This document shows, in pieces, positions 55,683-64,000 of a stretch of 64,000 nucleotides of DNA. The notes below the pieces were generated by a model. It was given only the letters and a program-made list of their open reading frames with translations, was not told the DNA's origin and did not search any database. This DNA is from Desulfonatronum thiodismutans (GTDB lineage Bacteria > Desulfobacterota > Desulfovibrionia > Desulfovibrionales > Desulfonatronaceae). Numbering within the stretch: the stretch's first letter is position 1; every line of letters begins with the position of its first letter. The translations under genes were made by a program, and so were the position numbers. The stretch lies in assembly GCF_000717475.1 (NCBI RefSeq), contig NZ_JPIK01000006.1, positions 47,670-111,669 of the forward strand, written 5' to 3'.

Positions 55683-55948
55683 GATGGTCCTCCGATCAAG
55701 ACTTTGAGATAACGGGTTCAGCGCGGTTGGGAAAAGCACCGCGACTGTCGGGCAACAAGACCCAAGTTTTACGCCGAAACCTTTGTACTGCCCAGACACG
55801 GCCGAGGAGATTTTTGCCGCATTTGCATCACGATAGCGTATTCAGTTGTTCAGGCTAAAATTATTGCGGCATAATCTTTAAAATTTATTATTTACTCTCA
55901 ATTCGCTATAAATAGGTTATAAAAGTGATATTCAGCTTGAAAACGGAC

Positions 55949-56014
55949 TTGCCTTTCTCTGGCGTCTCGTGGATAAGCACTCCTGCTAGCACTCACCGTC
56001 TTCGAGTGCTAGCA
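55949..56014 (+). promoter_or_regulatory. groE promoter with CIRCE operator
   Basis: TTGCCT (55949-55954), 17-base spacer and GATAAG (55972-55977) form a sigma-70-like promoter in an AT-rich stretch. Directly after it lies a perfect CIRCE: TGCTAGCACTC (55984-55994), nine bases, GAGTGCTAGCA (56004-56014). This is the HrcA repressor site of heat-shock operons. No other feature is seen in 55683-56041. Confidence 0.93.
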
Positions 56015-56041
56015 AAACAAACCAATTCGGAGGAGAAAAAA

Positions 56042-56332
56042 ATGAAACTGAAACCATTGAATGATCGTGTTCTGGTGAAGCGGCTTGAGGGCGAGGAAGT
56101 GACCAAGGGAGGGATCATCATCCCTGATTCCGCCAAGGAAAAGCCGATGAAGGGCGAAGTGGTCGCCGTGGGTCCCGGCAAAGTGGGTGACGACGGTAAG
56201 CGTGCCGAGATGGCCGTGGCCGCCGGAAACAAGGTGCTCTTCAACAAGTACGCTGGCACCGAGATGAAGGTAGACGGCGAAGAGTTTCTGGTGATGCGCG
56301 AGGACGATATCCTGGCCATCATTGAAGAGTAG
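56042..56332 (+). CDS. groES: Co-chaperonin GroES
   Basis: 96 aa. Opens [14 protein letters not shown] and holds the mobile loop [14 protein letters not shown]; ends with [10 protein letters not shown]. It caps GroEL during protein folding. Ribosome site GGAGGAG before ATG 56042. Controlled by the CIRCE element 30 bases upstream. Confidence 0.97.
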   Translation: MKLKPLNDRVLVKRLEGEEVTKGGIIIPDSAKEKPMKGEVVAVGPGKVGDDGKRAEMAVAAGNKVLFNKYAGTEMKVDGEEFLVMREDDILAIIEE

Positions 56333-56403
56333 GCTTTTCGCATCGCGAATCGACCGAGCACATCAGCGACATCAACGAATTTTACGACGCAAGGAGAATA
56401 ACC

Positions 56404-58050
56404 ATGGCTGCTAAAGAATTACTTTTTGATACCAAGGCGCGTGAACGGCTGAAAAAAGGCATAGACACCCTGGCCAACGCTGTAAAGGTAACTCTGGGAC
56501 CCAAGGGCCGCAACGTGGTCATTGAGAAGTCCTTCGGTTCCCCGATCATCACCAAGGATGGCGTAACCGTTGCCAAGGAGATCGAGCTGACCGACAAGTT
56601 CGAGAACATGGGTGCCCAGATGGTCAAGGAAGTGGCCAGCAAGACCAGCGACGTGGCCGGCGACGGCACTACCACCGCCACCATCCTGGCCCAGGCCATC
56701 TACACCGACGGCGTGAAGCTGGTAACCGCCGGCCGTAACCCCATGGCCATCAAGCGCGGTATCGACAAGGCCGTGGAGGCCGTGACGGCTGATCTGGTCA
56801 GCCAGACCAAGCCCACCCGCGACCAGAAGGAAATCGCCCAGGTCGGCACCATTTCCGCCAACAACGACCCGACCATCGGCAATATTATCGCCGAGGCCAT
56901 GAACAAGGTCGGCAAGGAAGGCGTGATCACCGTTGAGGAAGCCAAGGGCCTGGAGACCACTCTGGAAGTGGTGGAGGGAATGCAGTTTGACCGCGGCTAC
57001 CTCTCCCCCTACTTTGTGACCGATCCGGAAAAGATGCTTTGCGAATTGGACGAGCCGCTGATCCTGATCTGCGAAAAGAAGATCTCCAGCATGAAGGACA
57101 TGCTGCCCGTGCTGGAGCAGGTGGCCAAGATGTCCAAGCCCCTCCTGATCATCTCCGAGGACGTGGAAGGCGAAGCCCTGGCCACCCTGGTGGTGAACAA
57201 GCTTCGCGGCACACTGCAAGTTTCCGCGGTCAAGGCTCCCGGCTTCGGCGAGCGCCGCAAGGCTATGCTCCAGGATATCGCCATTCTGACCGGCGGGCAG
57301 ATGGTTTCCGAAGACCTGGGCATCAAGCTGGAGAACATCTCCCTGAACGACCTGGGCAAAGCCAAGCGCATCGTGATCAACAAGGAAAACACCACGATCA
57401 TCGACGGCGCCGGCGATGCTGAGCAGATTAAGGCCCGGGTACGTCAGATCCGCAGCGAGATCGAAGAAACCACTTCCGATTACGACCGTGAGAAGCTGCA
57501 AGAGCGGCTGGCCAAGATCGTCGGCGGCGTGGCCGTGATCAACGTGGGTGCGGCCACCGAGACCGAGATGAAGGAAAAGAAGGCTCGGGTCGAGGACGCC
57601 CTGAACGCAACTCGTGCCGCGGTTGAGGAAGGAATCGTGCCTGGCGGCGGCGTGGCCCTGGTCCGTGCCGTGAAGAGCCTGGGTGCCATCAAGACCGCGG
57701 ACGACGACGAGGCCGCCGGCGTGACCCTGGTCCGGCGGGCCATCGAGGAGCCGCTGCGGATGATCGCCGCAAATGCCGGCTTCGAAGGCTCCATCGTGGT
57801 GGAGAAGGTCAAGGACGGCAAGGACGGCTACGGCTTCAACGCCGCCACCGGCGTGTACGAAGACCTGATCGCCGCAGGGGTCATTGATCCCAAGAAAGTG
57901 ACCCGCATCGCGCTGCAGAACGCCGCTTCCGTGGCCGGCCTGCTGCTGACCACCGAATGCGCCGTGGCCGAGAAGCCCGAGCCCAAGAAGGATATGCCCA
58001 TGCCCGGCGGCGGGATGGGTGGAATGGGCGGAATGGGCGGAATGTACTAA
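56404..58050 (+). CDS. groEL: Chaperonin GroEL
   Basis: 548 aa. ATP-binding landmarks [17 protein letters not shown] and [10 protein letters not shown], and the usual flexible GGM-rich tail ([13 protein letters not shown]). It forms the 14-mer folding chamber with GroES. Starts ATG 56404, 71 bases after groES, with AAGGAG upstream. Confidence 0.98.
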   Translation: MAAKELLFDTKARERLKKGIDTLANAVKVTLGPKGRNVVIEKSFGSPIITKDGVTVAKEIELTDKFENMGAQMVKEVASKTSDVAGDGTTTATILAQAIYTDGVKLVTAGRNPMAIKRGIDKAVEAVTADLVSQTKPTRDQKEIAQVGTISANNDPTIGNIIAEAMNKVGKEGVITVEEAKGLETTLEVVEGMQFDRGYLSPYFVTDPEKMLCELDEPLILICEKKISSMKDMLPVLEQVAKMSKPLLIISEDVEGEALATLVVNKLRGTLQVSAVKAPGFGERRKAMLQDIAILTGGQMVSEDLGIKLENISLNDLGKAKRIVINKENTTIIDGAGDAEQIKARVRQIRSEIEETTSDYDREKLQERLAKIVGGVAVINVGAATETEMKEKKARVEDALNATRAAVEEGIVPGGGVALVRAVKSLGAIKTADDDEAAGVTLVRRAIEEPLRMIAANAGFEGSIVVEKVKDGKDGYGFNAATGVYEDLIAAGVIDPKKVTRIALQNAASVAGLLLTTECAVAEKPEPKKDMPMPGGGMGGMGGMGGMY

Positions 58051-58083
58051 ACGCCTCTCCGCGAGAACAGATACAGCTTCACG

Positions 58084-58116
58084 GCAAAAGGCCGGACATT
58101 TTGTCCGGCCTTTTGC
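58084..58116 (+). terminator. Terminator of groESL
   Basis: GCAAAAGGCCGGACA-TTT-TGTCCGGCCTTTTGC, a perfect 15-bp stem followed by further Ts. Confidence 0.92.
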
Positions 58117-58249
58117 TTTTGGTGCGGCAAGAAGGTCTTGCGCGAATTGTAAGGTTTGCTTTAAGCACGGTTTCAGGGCAAGGGAATGAGTTGGTCAATT
58201 TGCCTGGTTTTTGAGAACGACATGAATCGTATGGGCAAGGGGTGGTCGG

Positions 58250-59257
58250 ATGAAACGGTGTTTTGAAGATCTCTGCGGAACCATGGATCGGCTGGGGGTG
58301 CCCCGTGAGTCCAAATGGCGCGGCTTGATAATGTATATGCGCAGTATCAGGGATTACGAGTTTCTGACTCCGGAGCAACGAGAGCAGGCGCAGGAGTTGG
58401 TCATGGAGGTGCTGCGGAAGAGGGACTTTTCCGAGGAGGCCTTCCGCAAGCTGCTCCGGGGCAACGAGGGGATCATCAATGACCAGTGGCGGGCAAAACT
58501 GACAGAGGCCTTGCAGGATACCGCGCTATTGATCAAGCAATTTCAGGATGTGCTGGTGCATCGAAAAAACGACGTTCAAGAGTTGGGCGTAATGACTTTG
58601 GAAACCATCCAGAGCGAACAGCCCCTTGACGAAATGGTGCGTGGCATTCAAGGCGGCTTCCAGAGGATCGAGGGGTTGTTGCAAAACGATCTAGAAACCA
58701 TCGTCACCATGGGACTGACCGACGACCTGACCAAGCTGAACAACCGTCGGGCCCTGGACGCTTTTCTGAGCCGGGCCGTTTCCGAGGCCGTGGCTTCCGG
58801 AAATCCCTTGTCCATGATCTTCATGGACATTGATCATTTCAAGAAATTCAACGACGACTACGGCCACCTGGTGGGCGACCAGGCCCTGGTTACGGTGGCC
58901 GCGATGATCCGATCCTTCGTCGAGTTTCAGGCCAATTTGAATTCGCGCGAATTTTTTCCGGCCCGTTTCGGAGGAGAGGAGTTCGCCCTGGTTCTGCCCG
59001 AGACTTCCGGGGAGGAGGCCGTGGCACTGGCGGAGACGATCCGCAAGAAAATCGAGAACTACAATTTCCTGGTTCGCGACGCCGATGGCGAGGTGCTCTC
59101 GGCTGGAATCAAAATCACGGTCAGCGCCGGGGTCGCGGAACTACATGCCGGGTGTGGGCTGTGTCCCGGTATTTCCTCCCTGATCGACGCAGCAGACAAG
59201 GCTCTGTATCAGGCCAAGAAGGGCGGCAGGAACAAAGTCGAGTTGTACACCGGCTAG
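58250..59257 (+). CDS. Diguanylate cyclase (GGDEF domain)
   Basis: 335 aa. N-terminal helical region (~1-155) with no recognised sensor, then a GGDEF domain: TDDLTKLNNRRALDAFL, MDIDHFKKFND and the active loop RFGGEEFALVLPE (GGEEF form, active in known enzymes). No RxxD product-inhibition site is evident before the loop. It makes cyclic di-GMP; upstream GTGGTCGG is a weak ribosome site. Confidence 0.9.
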   Translation: MKRCFEDLCGTMDRLGVPRESKWRGLIMYMRSIRDYEFLTPEQREQAQELVMEVLRKRDFSEEAFRKLLRGNEGIINDQWRAKLTEALQDTALLIKQFQDVLVHRKNDVQELGVMTLETIQSEQPLDEMVRGIQGGFQRIEGLLQNDLETIVTMGLTDDLTKLNNRRALDAFLSRAVSEAVASGNPLSMIFMDIDHFKKFNDDYGHLVGDQALVTVAAMIRSFVEFQANLNSREFFPARFGGEEFALVLPETSGEEAVALAETIRKKIENYNFLVRDADGEVLSAGIKITVSAGVAELHAGCGLCPGISSLIDAADKALYQAKKGGRNKVELYTG

Positions 59258-59276
59258 GTAGGCAGAATTCTCTTCA

Positions 59277-60926
59277 TTACTCGATCGAGGCCGGAAGGGC
59301 GGCCATGATCCGCTGGACCAGGTTTTCCAGCCCCTCGCCGGACGCGACGGAAATTCCAACACCTTCGGGAAACATCCCTCCAAGATGAATCCGGTCCTCC
59401 CCGGAGAGCAGGTCGAGCTTGTTCAGCACAAGCAGGACCGGAATTTCGTGCAGCCCCATGTCCGTCAGAATGGCCCGCACATCCCTGACTTGGCGTTCCA
59501 GTTCCGGATGAGCGGCGTCGGCCACGTGCAGAAATAGGTCCGCCTCGTCCAGTTCCTCCAACGTGGCCCGGAAGGCTTCCTTGAGTTCCGGCGGCAGGCG
59601 GCGGATGAATCCCACGGTGTCCGTGAGAATCACTTCCCGGTGTTCCGGAAAACGGACCCGGCGACTCGTCGGGTCCAGGGTGGCGAAGAGCTTGTTTTCG
59701 GCCAGCACCTCGCTGGACGTCAGCACGTTCAGCAGGCTGGATTTGCCCGTGTTGGTATAGCCGACCATGGCCACCACGGGCAGCCCCACCTTTTGTCGCC
59801 TGGCCCGTGTGGCCTCTCTTTGGCGGCGTAGAGCTTCCAATTCCTGCTTGATTTTGGCGATTCGTTGACGAATTTTGCGTCGATCCAACTCCAGCTTCGT
59901 CTCTCCCGGTCCTCGTCCCCCGATTCCCCCGGCCAAGCGGCTCATGGCCCTGTCCTGACGAACCAAACGCGGCATGGCGTAGCGCAACTGGGCCATTTCC
60001 ACTTGCAGCTTTCCGGCCCTGGTCTTGGCGTGCTGGGCGAAGATGTCCAGGATCAGCTGGGTCCGGTCCAAGACCTTACGCTCGCTGAGTTGGGTCAGGT
60101 TGCGAATCTGGGTGGGGCTTAAATCCTGGTCGAACAGCAGCAGGCCGGCATTGGTCCGCAGGGCTTGGACCTCCAGTTCGGCCAGTTTGCCCTTGCCCAG
60201 GATGTGTTTGGGATTTTGGCGCGCTACCCGTTGGATCACCACGCCGACAACGGCGATTCCGGCGGTCCGGGCCAGTTCAGCCAATTCCTGGAGGTTGCGT
60301 TCTTGTTCGGGCCGGGAGAGCGTGTCCACGCTGACCAGCAGGGCCCGGTCCCCGGGGCGTCCGACGTCCGGCGAGACGTCCTGGGCGGCGATGGTCCTGC
60401 TCAACTCATTTTCAATGGCTTCGGTTTGCTCCACGAAATCAACATGCACCTGGTCCCAGGATGCAGGGTGAGAAACGCGATACGGACCCTGGTCCGACTC
60501 GCCGGGCAGAAGGTGAGCCCAGGACAGCACGCTGGGCAGGCCCGAGGGGTCCAGGCCCAGGGCGGCGATGGAGTCCAGACGGAGAAAGATCAGGTCCATC
60601 AGATCTTCCTCGTTCAGAGGATCTTGATTCAGGTGAGTGTGCAGCAGGCGTAGCCCGCGCAGGCGACCCGGCCCATGGCGGCCGGGGGGGAGTTCGGGGA
60701 TGAGGATGCCGTGGGCGTCGCCTACGACGATGATTTTTGGACGACCCTGGCGGTCGATGAGCAGCCCGATCTGGCGGCCCAGATCCGTGCTGAGCATGGC
60801 CAGCTCTCGGGCCTGTTCCTGGGTGTAGCCGCCAAGCGCGGGATAACGCCTCTGGTGGAGGCGGGTCAGAGCCTTGATCTGGCTCGGCTTGAGCCCGACG
60901 GTGTTGCCGTGAATCTGGGCGGCTAT
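59277..60926 (-). CDS. hflX: GTPase HflX, apparently starting at ATA
   Basis: 549 aa if started at ATA 60926-60924. HflX features: the N-terminal domain opening IHGNTVGLKPSQIK, GGRGPGETKLELDRR, then the G domain with GYTNTGKSSLLN, DTVGFIRRLPPEL and NKLDLL. It splits stalled ribosomes. The first ATG in frame (60797) would delete about 43 conserved N-terminal residues. Between the previous in-frame stop and that ATG no ATG, GTG or TTG fits; ATA lies seven bases after GGAGAGG and overlaps the purH stop as ATAG, as ATGA overlaps do elsewhere in this window. A sequencing error cannot be excluded. Confidence 0.88.
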   Translation of the reverse strand: MAAQIHGNTVGLKPSQIKALTRLHQRRYPALGGYTQEQARELAMLSTDLGRQIGLLIDRQGRPKIIVVGDAHGILIPELPPGRHGPGRLRGLRLLHTHLNQDPLNEEDLMDLIFLRLDSIAALGLDPSGLPSVLSWAHLLPGESDQGPYRVSHPASWDQVHVDFVEQTEAIENELSRTIAAQDVSPDVGRPGDRALLVSVDTLSRPEQERNLQELAELARTAGIAVVGVVIQRVARQNPKHILGKGKLAELEVQALRTNAGLLLFDQDLSPTQIRNLTQLSERKVLDRTQLILDIFAQHAKTRAGKLQVEMAQLRYAMPRLVRQDRAMSRLAGGIGGRGPGETKLELDRRKIRQRIAKIKQELEALRRQREATRARRQKVGLPVVAMVGYTNTGKSSLLNVLTSSEVLAENKLFATLDPTSRRVRFPEHREVILTDTVGFIRRLPPELKEAFRATLEELDEADLFLHVADAAHPELERQVRDVRAILTDMGLHEIPVLLVLNKLDLLSGEDRIHLGGMFPEGVGISVASGEGLENLVQRIMAALPASIE

Positions 60927-61534
60927 GTCGCGACCTCTCCGAAGTCTTTTTCCAGATAGCCCGCGATCATCGCGTCATAGGCGGAGGTCAGGCGGAAGGT
61001 CTTGGCAGCGGTTTCGCGGCGCAGGGCCAGGCTGACGTGGTAGTGCTGGGAGCCCAGTTCGTCCATGACCCTGGGATAGTCTTCCGGGCCGGGAATCACC
61101 AGCACGCTGTGAAAGTTTTTCGCCGCGGCGCGGAGCATGGTCGGGCCGCCGATGTCGATCTGTTCGACGCAAGCCCTCAGATCCAGATCTTTCGCCAAAG
61201 CTTTGGCGAAATCGTACAAATTGACGCAGATCAGGTCCAAGGGCAACAGGTTGCGGTGGGTCAGAGTCCGGAGGTGTTCGGGATTGTCCTTGTCCGCCAG
61301 CAACGGCCCATGGATGTGCGGGTGCAGGGTCTTCACCCGCCCGTCGAGGATTTCCGGGAACCCGGTGACCTCGCTGACGGCACGGACTGGAAGTCCGGCG
61401 TCCAGGAGCGCCTTGCGCGTCCCTCCGGTGGAAATGAGCTGGACCCCGCCCTGGTTCAAAAACGTCGCGAACTCCGTCAAGCCGGTTTTGTCCGTGACGC
61501 TGAGCAGGGCCTGTCTGATGGGCAATAATTGCAT
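60923..61534 (-). CDS. purH: IMP cyclohydrolase (stand-alone PurH N-domain)
   Basis: 203 aa: only the methylglyoxal-synthase-like IMP cyclohydrolase half of PurH, with ALLSVTDKTGL, STGGTRKAL, GRVKTLHPHIHG and the VEQIDIGGPTMLRAAAKN motif. The AICAR transformylase half is missing, as I recall is normal in Desulfovibrionales, where it is a separate protein. It closes the last ring of IMP. ATG 61534 follows GGGAGGA. Confidence 0.9.
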   Translation of the reverse strand: MQLLPIRQALLSVTDKTGLTEFATFLNQGGVQLISTGGTRKALLDAGLPVRAVSEVTGFPEILDGRVKTLHPHIHGPLLADKDNPEHLRTLTHRNLLPLDLICVNLYDFAKALAKDLDLRACVEQIDIGGPTMLRAAAKNFHSVLVIPGPEDYPRVMDELGSQHYHVSLALRRETAAKTFRLTSAYDAMIAGYLEKDFGEVAT

Positions 61535-61638
61535 ACCGTCCTCCCTGGCTTCGGACATGCCACAAGCCCGAAATCTTGGCAAGACGGCGCACTCGGCCTC
61601 TGCCTGTGGACGCTTTCGAGCCGTTCTTTCCGTACTTG

Positions 61639-61799
61639 CTCAAAAAAAGTGGCAAGCATGAGCTGGATGCCCGCTCCCCGTCTGCACGAGGACAGGCTTC
61701 GCGGGCATGACGAGCTTCTTATAGCATGCCGCTTCAAGTCCTTCCCGCGCAGGCGGGGATCCAGACTCTGGAGCTTTCAGGCTATGCCCGACTTTGGAG
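61639..61799. repeat. Dispersed imperfect palindromic repeat, copy 2
   Basis: Diverged copy of the block at 35388-35530, sharing the order CTCAAAAA, GTGG-AAGCATG, GGATGCCCGC, TTCGCGGGCATGACGAGCTT, GCGCAGGCGGGGATCCAG and GCTATGCCCGAC. It has an insert (CCCCGTCTGCACGAGGACAGG region) in the first arm. The rest of 61535-61905 shows no gene. Confidence 0.7.
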
Positions 61800-61905
61800 C
61801 AGTGACGTCTTCCATGCCTCTGGCCGAGTCGTCCGGACCGGGAACCGCTCCCGGCTCGGACGACCGCGGTCAAGACGGAGGAGAAACCACGGGATGCGCG
61901 GCAGT

Positions 61906-62469
61906 CTACTGGGCCAGTTCCATCAGGAGTTCCTTGGCCGGATCATAGGAAGGATCGCTTTCCAGAGCCCGTTCCAGCTGTTCACGAGCCTTGGTCACCT
62001 GAGCCAGCTTGACCAGGATGCCGGCCAGGGTGAATCGGATTTCGGCCTTGTCCGGGTTGAGTTCGAGGAAGTTATCCAGGGGAGTGAGGATCGCCTCCAG
62101 ACGGTTCAGACCGTGGCCGGCCTGGACGAGACCGTAGAGGGCCACCAGATTTTCCGGATTATATTCCAGGGCTTGAGAGAAGTGGGTAAAAGCGCTGTCC
62201 AGGGCGCCGGTTTCCATTTCCACCAGGGCCATTCCGGCCAGGGACTTGTCGCTGGCTTCGATTTCCGAGGCGCGACGATACAGGCTGAGGGCGTTTTCCA
62301 GGTGTCCGCGCTGCACCGCCACCGTGGCCAAGCCCAGGTAGGGGTCCGGATGGGTTCCGTTGGAGTTGGCGGCCTTTTCGTAATATTGCTCGGCTTTGTC
62401 CAGTTCTCCCATGAACAGATAGCATTCCCCGAGTTCCTTGTTGATTTCGTAGTCGAGATGGCTGGTCAT
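61906..62469 (-). CDS. TPR-repeat protein
   Basis: 187 aa made of about five tetratricopeptide repeats (ECYLFMGELDKAEQYYEKA, PYLGLATVAVQRGHLENAL, HFSQALEYNPENLVAL and others). No signal peptide. ATG 62469 has AGAGGAG upstream. It is divergent from the flagellar operon. Adaptor function only is supported. Confidence 0.82.
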   Translation of the reverse strand: MTSHLDYEINKELGECYLFMGELDKAEQYYEKAANSNGTHPDPYLGLATVAVQRGHLENALSLYRRASEIEASDKSLAGMALVEMETGALDSAFTHFSQALEYNPENLVALYGLVQAGHGLNRLEAILTPLDNFLELNPDKAEIRFTLAGILVKLAQVTKAREQLERALESDPSYDPAKELLMELAQ

Positions 62470-62624
62470 GATGGTCTCTCCTCTAAGTTGTTTGATCCGT
62501 ATCGACGTCTGTTTCGACTGACGCCCGACCTTGTTCCGAGAGCTTTGCATCCTTCATGCCAACCCCTCGCTGCAATCCTTGCCGCGCCTGGTTGGCTCGC
62601 CTGTACCCACTCCTCGTGTAACGT

Positions 62625-62640
62625 TGGAACGAGAGTTGCT
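62625..62640 (+). promoter_or_regulatory. Sigma-54 promoter of the flgB operon
   Basis: TGGAACGAGAGTTGCT matches the -24/-12 consensus with exact spacing and one mismatch. Transcription would start near 62651, 78 bases before flgB. Sigma-54 control of basal-body genes is common in polarly flagellated bacteria. Confidence 0.7.
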
Positions 62641-62728
62641 TGTCTGCTTGACAATCAACCGCGTCCTATTGAGCTCATTTTCGGGCTGGTCTTCATGAAC
62701 ATCCCGGAAAGACAGGAGGAATGGAGTT

Positions 62729-63139
62729 ATGAAAAGTCTGTTCGGATCCCATATTCATCTCCAGGGGAAAGTCCTGGACATGCGTCTGGAACGTCAAAAT
62801 GTCGTCGCGGGGAATCTGGCAAACATCAAAACCCCTGGATACAAGGCCCGAAGTCTGGAGTTCGAGGATGATTTGCAGCGGGCCTTGGGATTGGACGCTC
62901 GGGGCAAGATGACCCGGACCAGCCCGGATCATATGCCGGCGGAGTTCGACGCTCGGAAATTTTCCGCGGATTTCATCAAGGATCTCAAGCCCAGGGTGGT
63001 GCAGGGCGAGGATGCCGTGGACCTGGACAAGGAAATGACCACCATGGCCAAGAACACGTTGCTCTACAACACGTTGATCACCACGCTGCAGAAGAATTTC
63101 GAAGGACTGAAAACCGTCATTACCGAGGGAGGCAAATAA
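62729..63139 (+). CDS. flgB: Flagellar basal-body rod protein FlgB
   Basis: 136 aa. The N-terminal rod motif RQNVVAGNLANIKTPGYKAR and the C-terminal LDKEMTTMAKNTLLYNTLITTL are typical. It forms the proximal rod in the periplasm and is exported by the flagellar secretion system without a signal peptide. GGAGG before ATG 62729. Stop overlaps the flgC start. Confidence 0.95.
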   Translation: MKSLFGSHIHLQGKVLDMRLERQNVVAGNLANIKTPGYKARSLEFEDDLQRALGLDARGKMTRTSPDHMPAEFDARKFSADFIKDLKPRVVQGEDAVDLDKEMTTMAKNTLLYNTLITTLQKNFEGLKTVITEGGK

Positions 63140-63576
63140 TGGACTTCATGACCGCCCTGGAGATCGGAGCGTCGGGCCTGAGCGCCGAACGGACGCACCT
63201 GAACATCATCTCCATGAACCTGGCCAACGTGAACACGACGCGGACCCCGGAAGGCGGTCCATATCGTCGCAAAAGCGTTGTCTTTCAGGCCACGCCTCTG
63301 GATTCCCCCTTTACCAAGGCCATGCGTTCCGAGCTGGAGCGGGAAGTCAAGGGTGTGAAGGTTTCCGGCGTTGTCACGGACCAGCGGCCCCTGAGACGGG
63401 TCTACGATCCCGGGCACCCGGACGCGGATGGGCAGGGCTACGTCAGCTTGCCGGATATCAACGTGGTCGAGGAGATGGCCAACATGATGACCGCGTTGCG
63501 GACCTACGAGGCCAATGCGGCCACGATTTCATCGGCCAAGACCATGTTCAACAAGGCCCTGGAGCTGGGCCGATAA
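63139..63576 (+). CDS. flgC: Flagellar basal-body rod protein FlgC
   Basis: 145 aa, usual length. LEIGASGLSAERTHLNIISMNLANVNT at the N-terminus (quoted in part) and MMTALRTYEANAATISSAKTMFNKAL at the end match FlgC. Coupled to flgB through TAATG. Confidence 0.95.
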   Translation: MDFMTALEIGASGLSAERTHLNIISMNLANVNTTRTPEGGPYRRKSVVFQATPLDSPFTKAMRSELEREVKGVKVSGVVTDQRPLRRVYDPGHPDADGQGYVSLPDINVVEEMANMMTALRTYEANAATISSAKTMFNKALELGR

Positions 63577-63613
63577 CCTTCCATTTCGCTGACGCGAACT
63601 CACGGAGGACGTC

Positions 63614-63919
63614 ATGTCCATATCCCCCATCGCCATGAAGGCCTACAACCAGGCCGCGCAAATGGCGCGACCCGAAACCATCAAACCGCATGAAGAGGTC
63701 CGGTCGTTCACCGATACCTTGAAGGGGTCACTGGCCGAGGTGAACAACCTCCGTCAGGAGTCCATCGGGATGATCGAGTCCTTTGCCTCCGGCTCCAATC
63801 AGAACGTGCACGAGTTGATGATTTCCATGCAGAAAGCCAGCTTGTCCATGAGCATGACCTCCGCCGTGCGCAATAAGATCATGGAAGCTTACAAGGAAGT
63901 GCTGCGGATGCCGTTTTAG
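63614..63919 (+). CDS. fliE: Flagellar hook-basal body complex protein FliE
   Basis: 101 aa. The C-terminal half (ASGSNQNVHELMISMQKASL ... VRNKIMEAYKEVLRMPF) is the conserved FliE signature. It joins the MS ring to the rod. GGAGG before ATG 63614. The next flagellar gene, fliF by common order, would lie beyond the window; the final 81 bases show no gene start. Confidence 0.95.
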   Translation: MSISPIAMKAYNQAAQMARPETIKPHEEVRSFTDTLKGSLAEVNNLRQESIGMIESFASGSNQNVHELMISMQKASLSMSMTSAVRNKIMEAYKEVLRMPF

Positions 63920-64000
63920 CAGTCCGCTGGATAATTCCCAATTGTCGCGTCGCTGTAAAAAGTTCAAGCTCTCCCGTAGCAAAAAATACGCTTCGACCTT

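Overview
The window reads as a chromosomal segment of a GC-rich sulfate reducer of the order Desulfovibrionales, most likely close to Desulfonatronum. The grounds are: an archaeal-type entry to the shikimate pathway placed at the head of one long phe/tyr/trp operon; a periplasmic [NiFe] hydrogenase (hynABC); the anaerobe oxygen-defence set (PerR-like regulator, rubrerythrin, desulfoferrodoxin, two rubredoxins, rubredoxin:oxygen oxidoreductase); a haem-bearing chemoreceptor; a stand-alone IMP cyclohydrolase; and a Cas12b that I recall as very similar to the one reported for Desulfonatronum thiodismutans. No database search was possible, so the organism name is an inference.

Layout. 1-757: end of a TPR protein. 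962-13027: aromatic amino acid operon (aroA', aroB', pheA, aroA, tyrA, trpE, trpG, trpD, trpC, trpF, trpB, trpA), mostly with overlapping stop/start codons. It appears to have two ribosome-mediated attenuators: a short leader peptide with the run FYFGFFYFW before the first gene, and a Trp-Trp-Trp tail at the end of TyrA placed before a terminator hairpin ahead of trpE. 13153-15659: tetrahaem cytochrome and haem-containing chemoreceptor. 15912-19249: oxidative-stress cluster. 19700-23032: hynB, hynA, hynC; hynA has an in-frame TGA at a nickel-ligand cysteine. 23147-35202: glutamine synthetase III with a sigma-54 promoter, ilvH, ptb-buk, a NicO metal transporter, an orphan molybdopterin oxidoreductase, a 2-oxoacid dehydrogenase E1 pair and a TraB-family membrane protein.

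35203-44500 is an accessory region of mixed composition: a dispersed repeat, a toxin-antitoxin pair with a frameshifted toxin, an ORF6N-domain gene, then a type V-B CRISPR locus (cas12b at 37371-40982, a predicted tracrRNA at 41056-41160 and a short array at 41347-41697) with no cas1, cas2 or cas4, followed by small genes of unknown function.

44538-64000 returns to core genes: three sensor histidine kinases, rimO, a RelB/YoeB-type toxin-antitoxin pair, D-Ala-D-Ala carboxypeptidase, an ABC-F ATPase, a MEMO-family protein, groESL under a CIRCE element, a diguanylate cyclase, hflX (apparently starting at ATA), purH-type IMP cyclohydrolase, a TPR protein and the start of a flagellar operon (flgB, flgC, fliE) under a sigma-54 promoter. 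Most other long open frames on the opposite strand are by-products of the high GC content.
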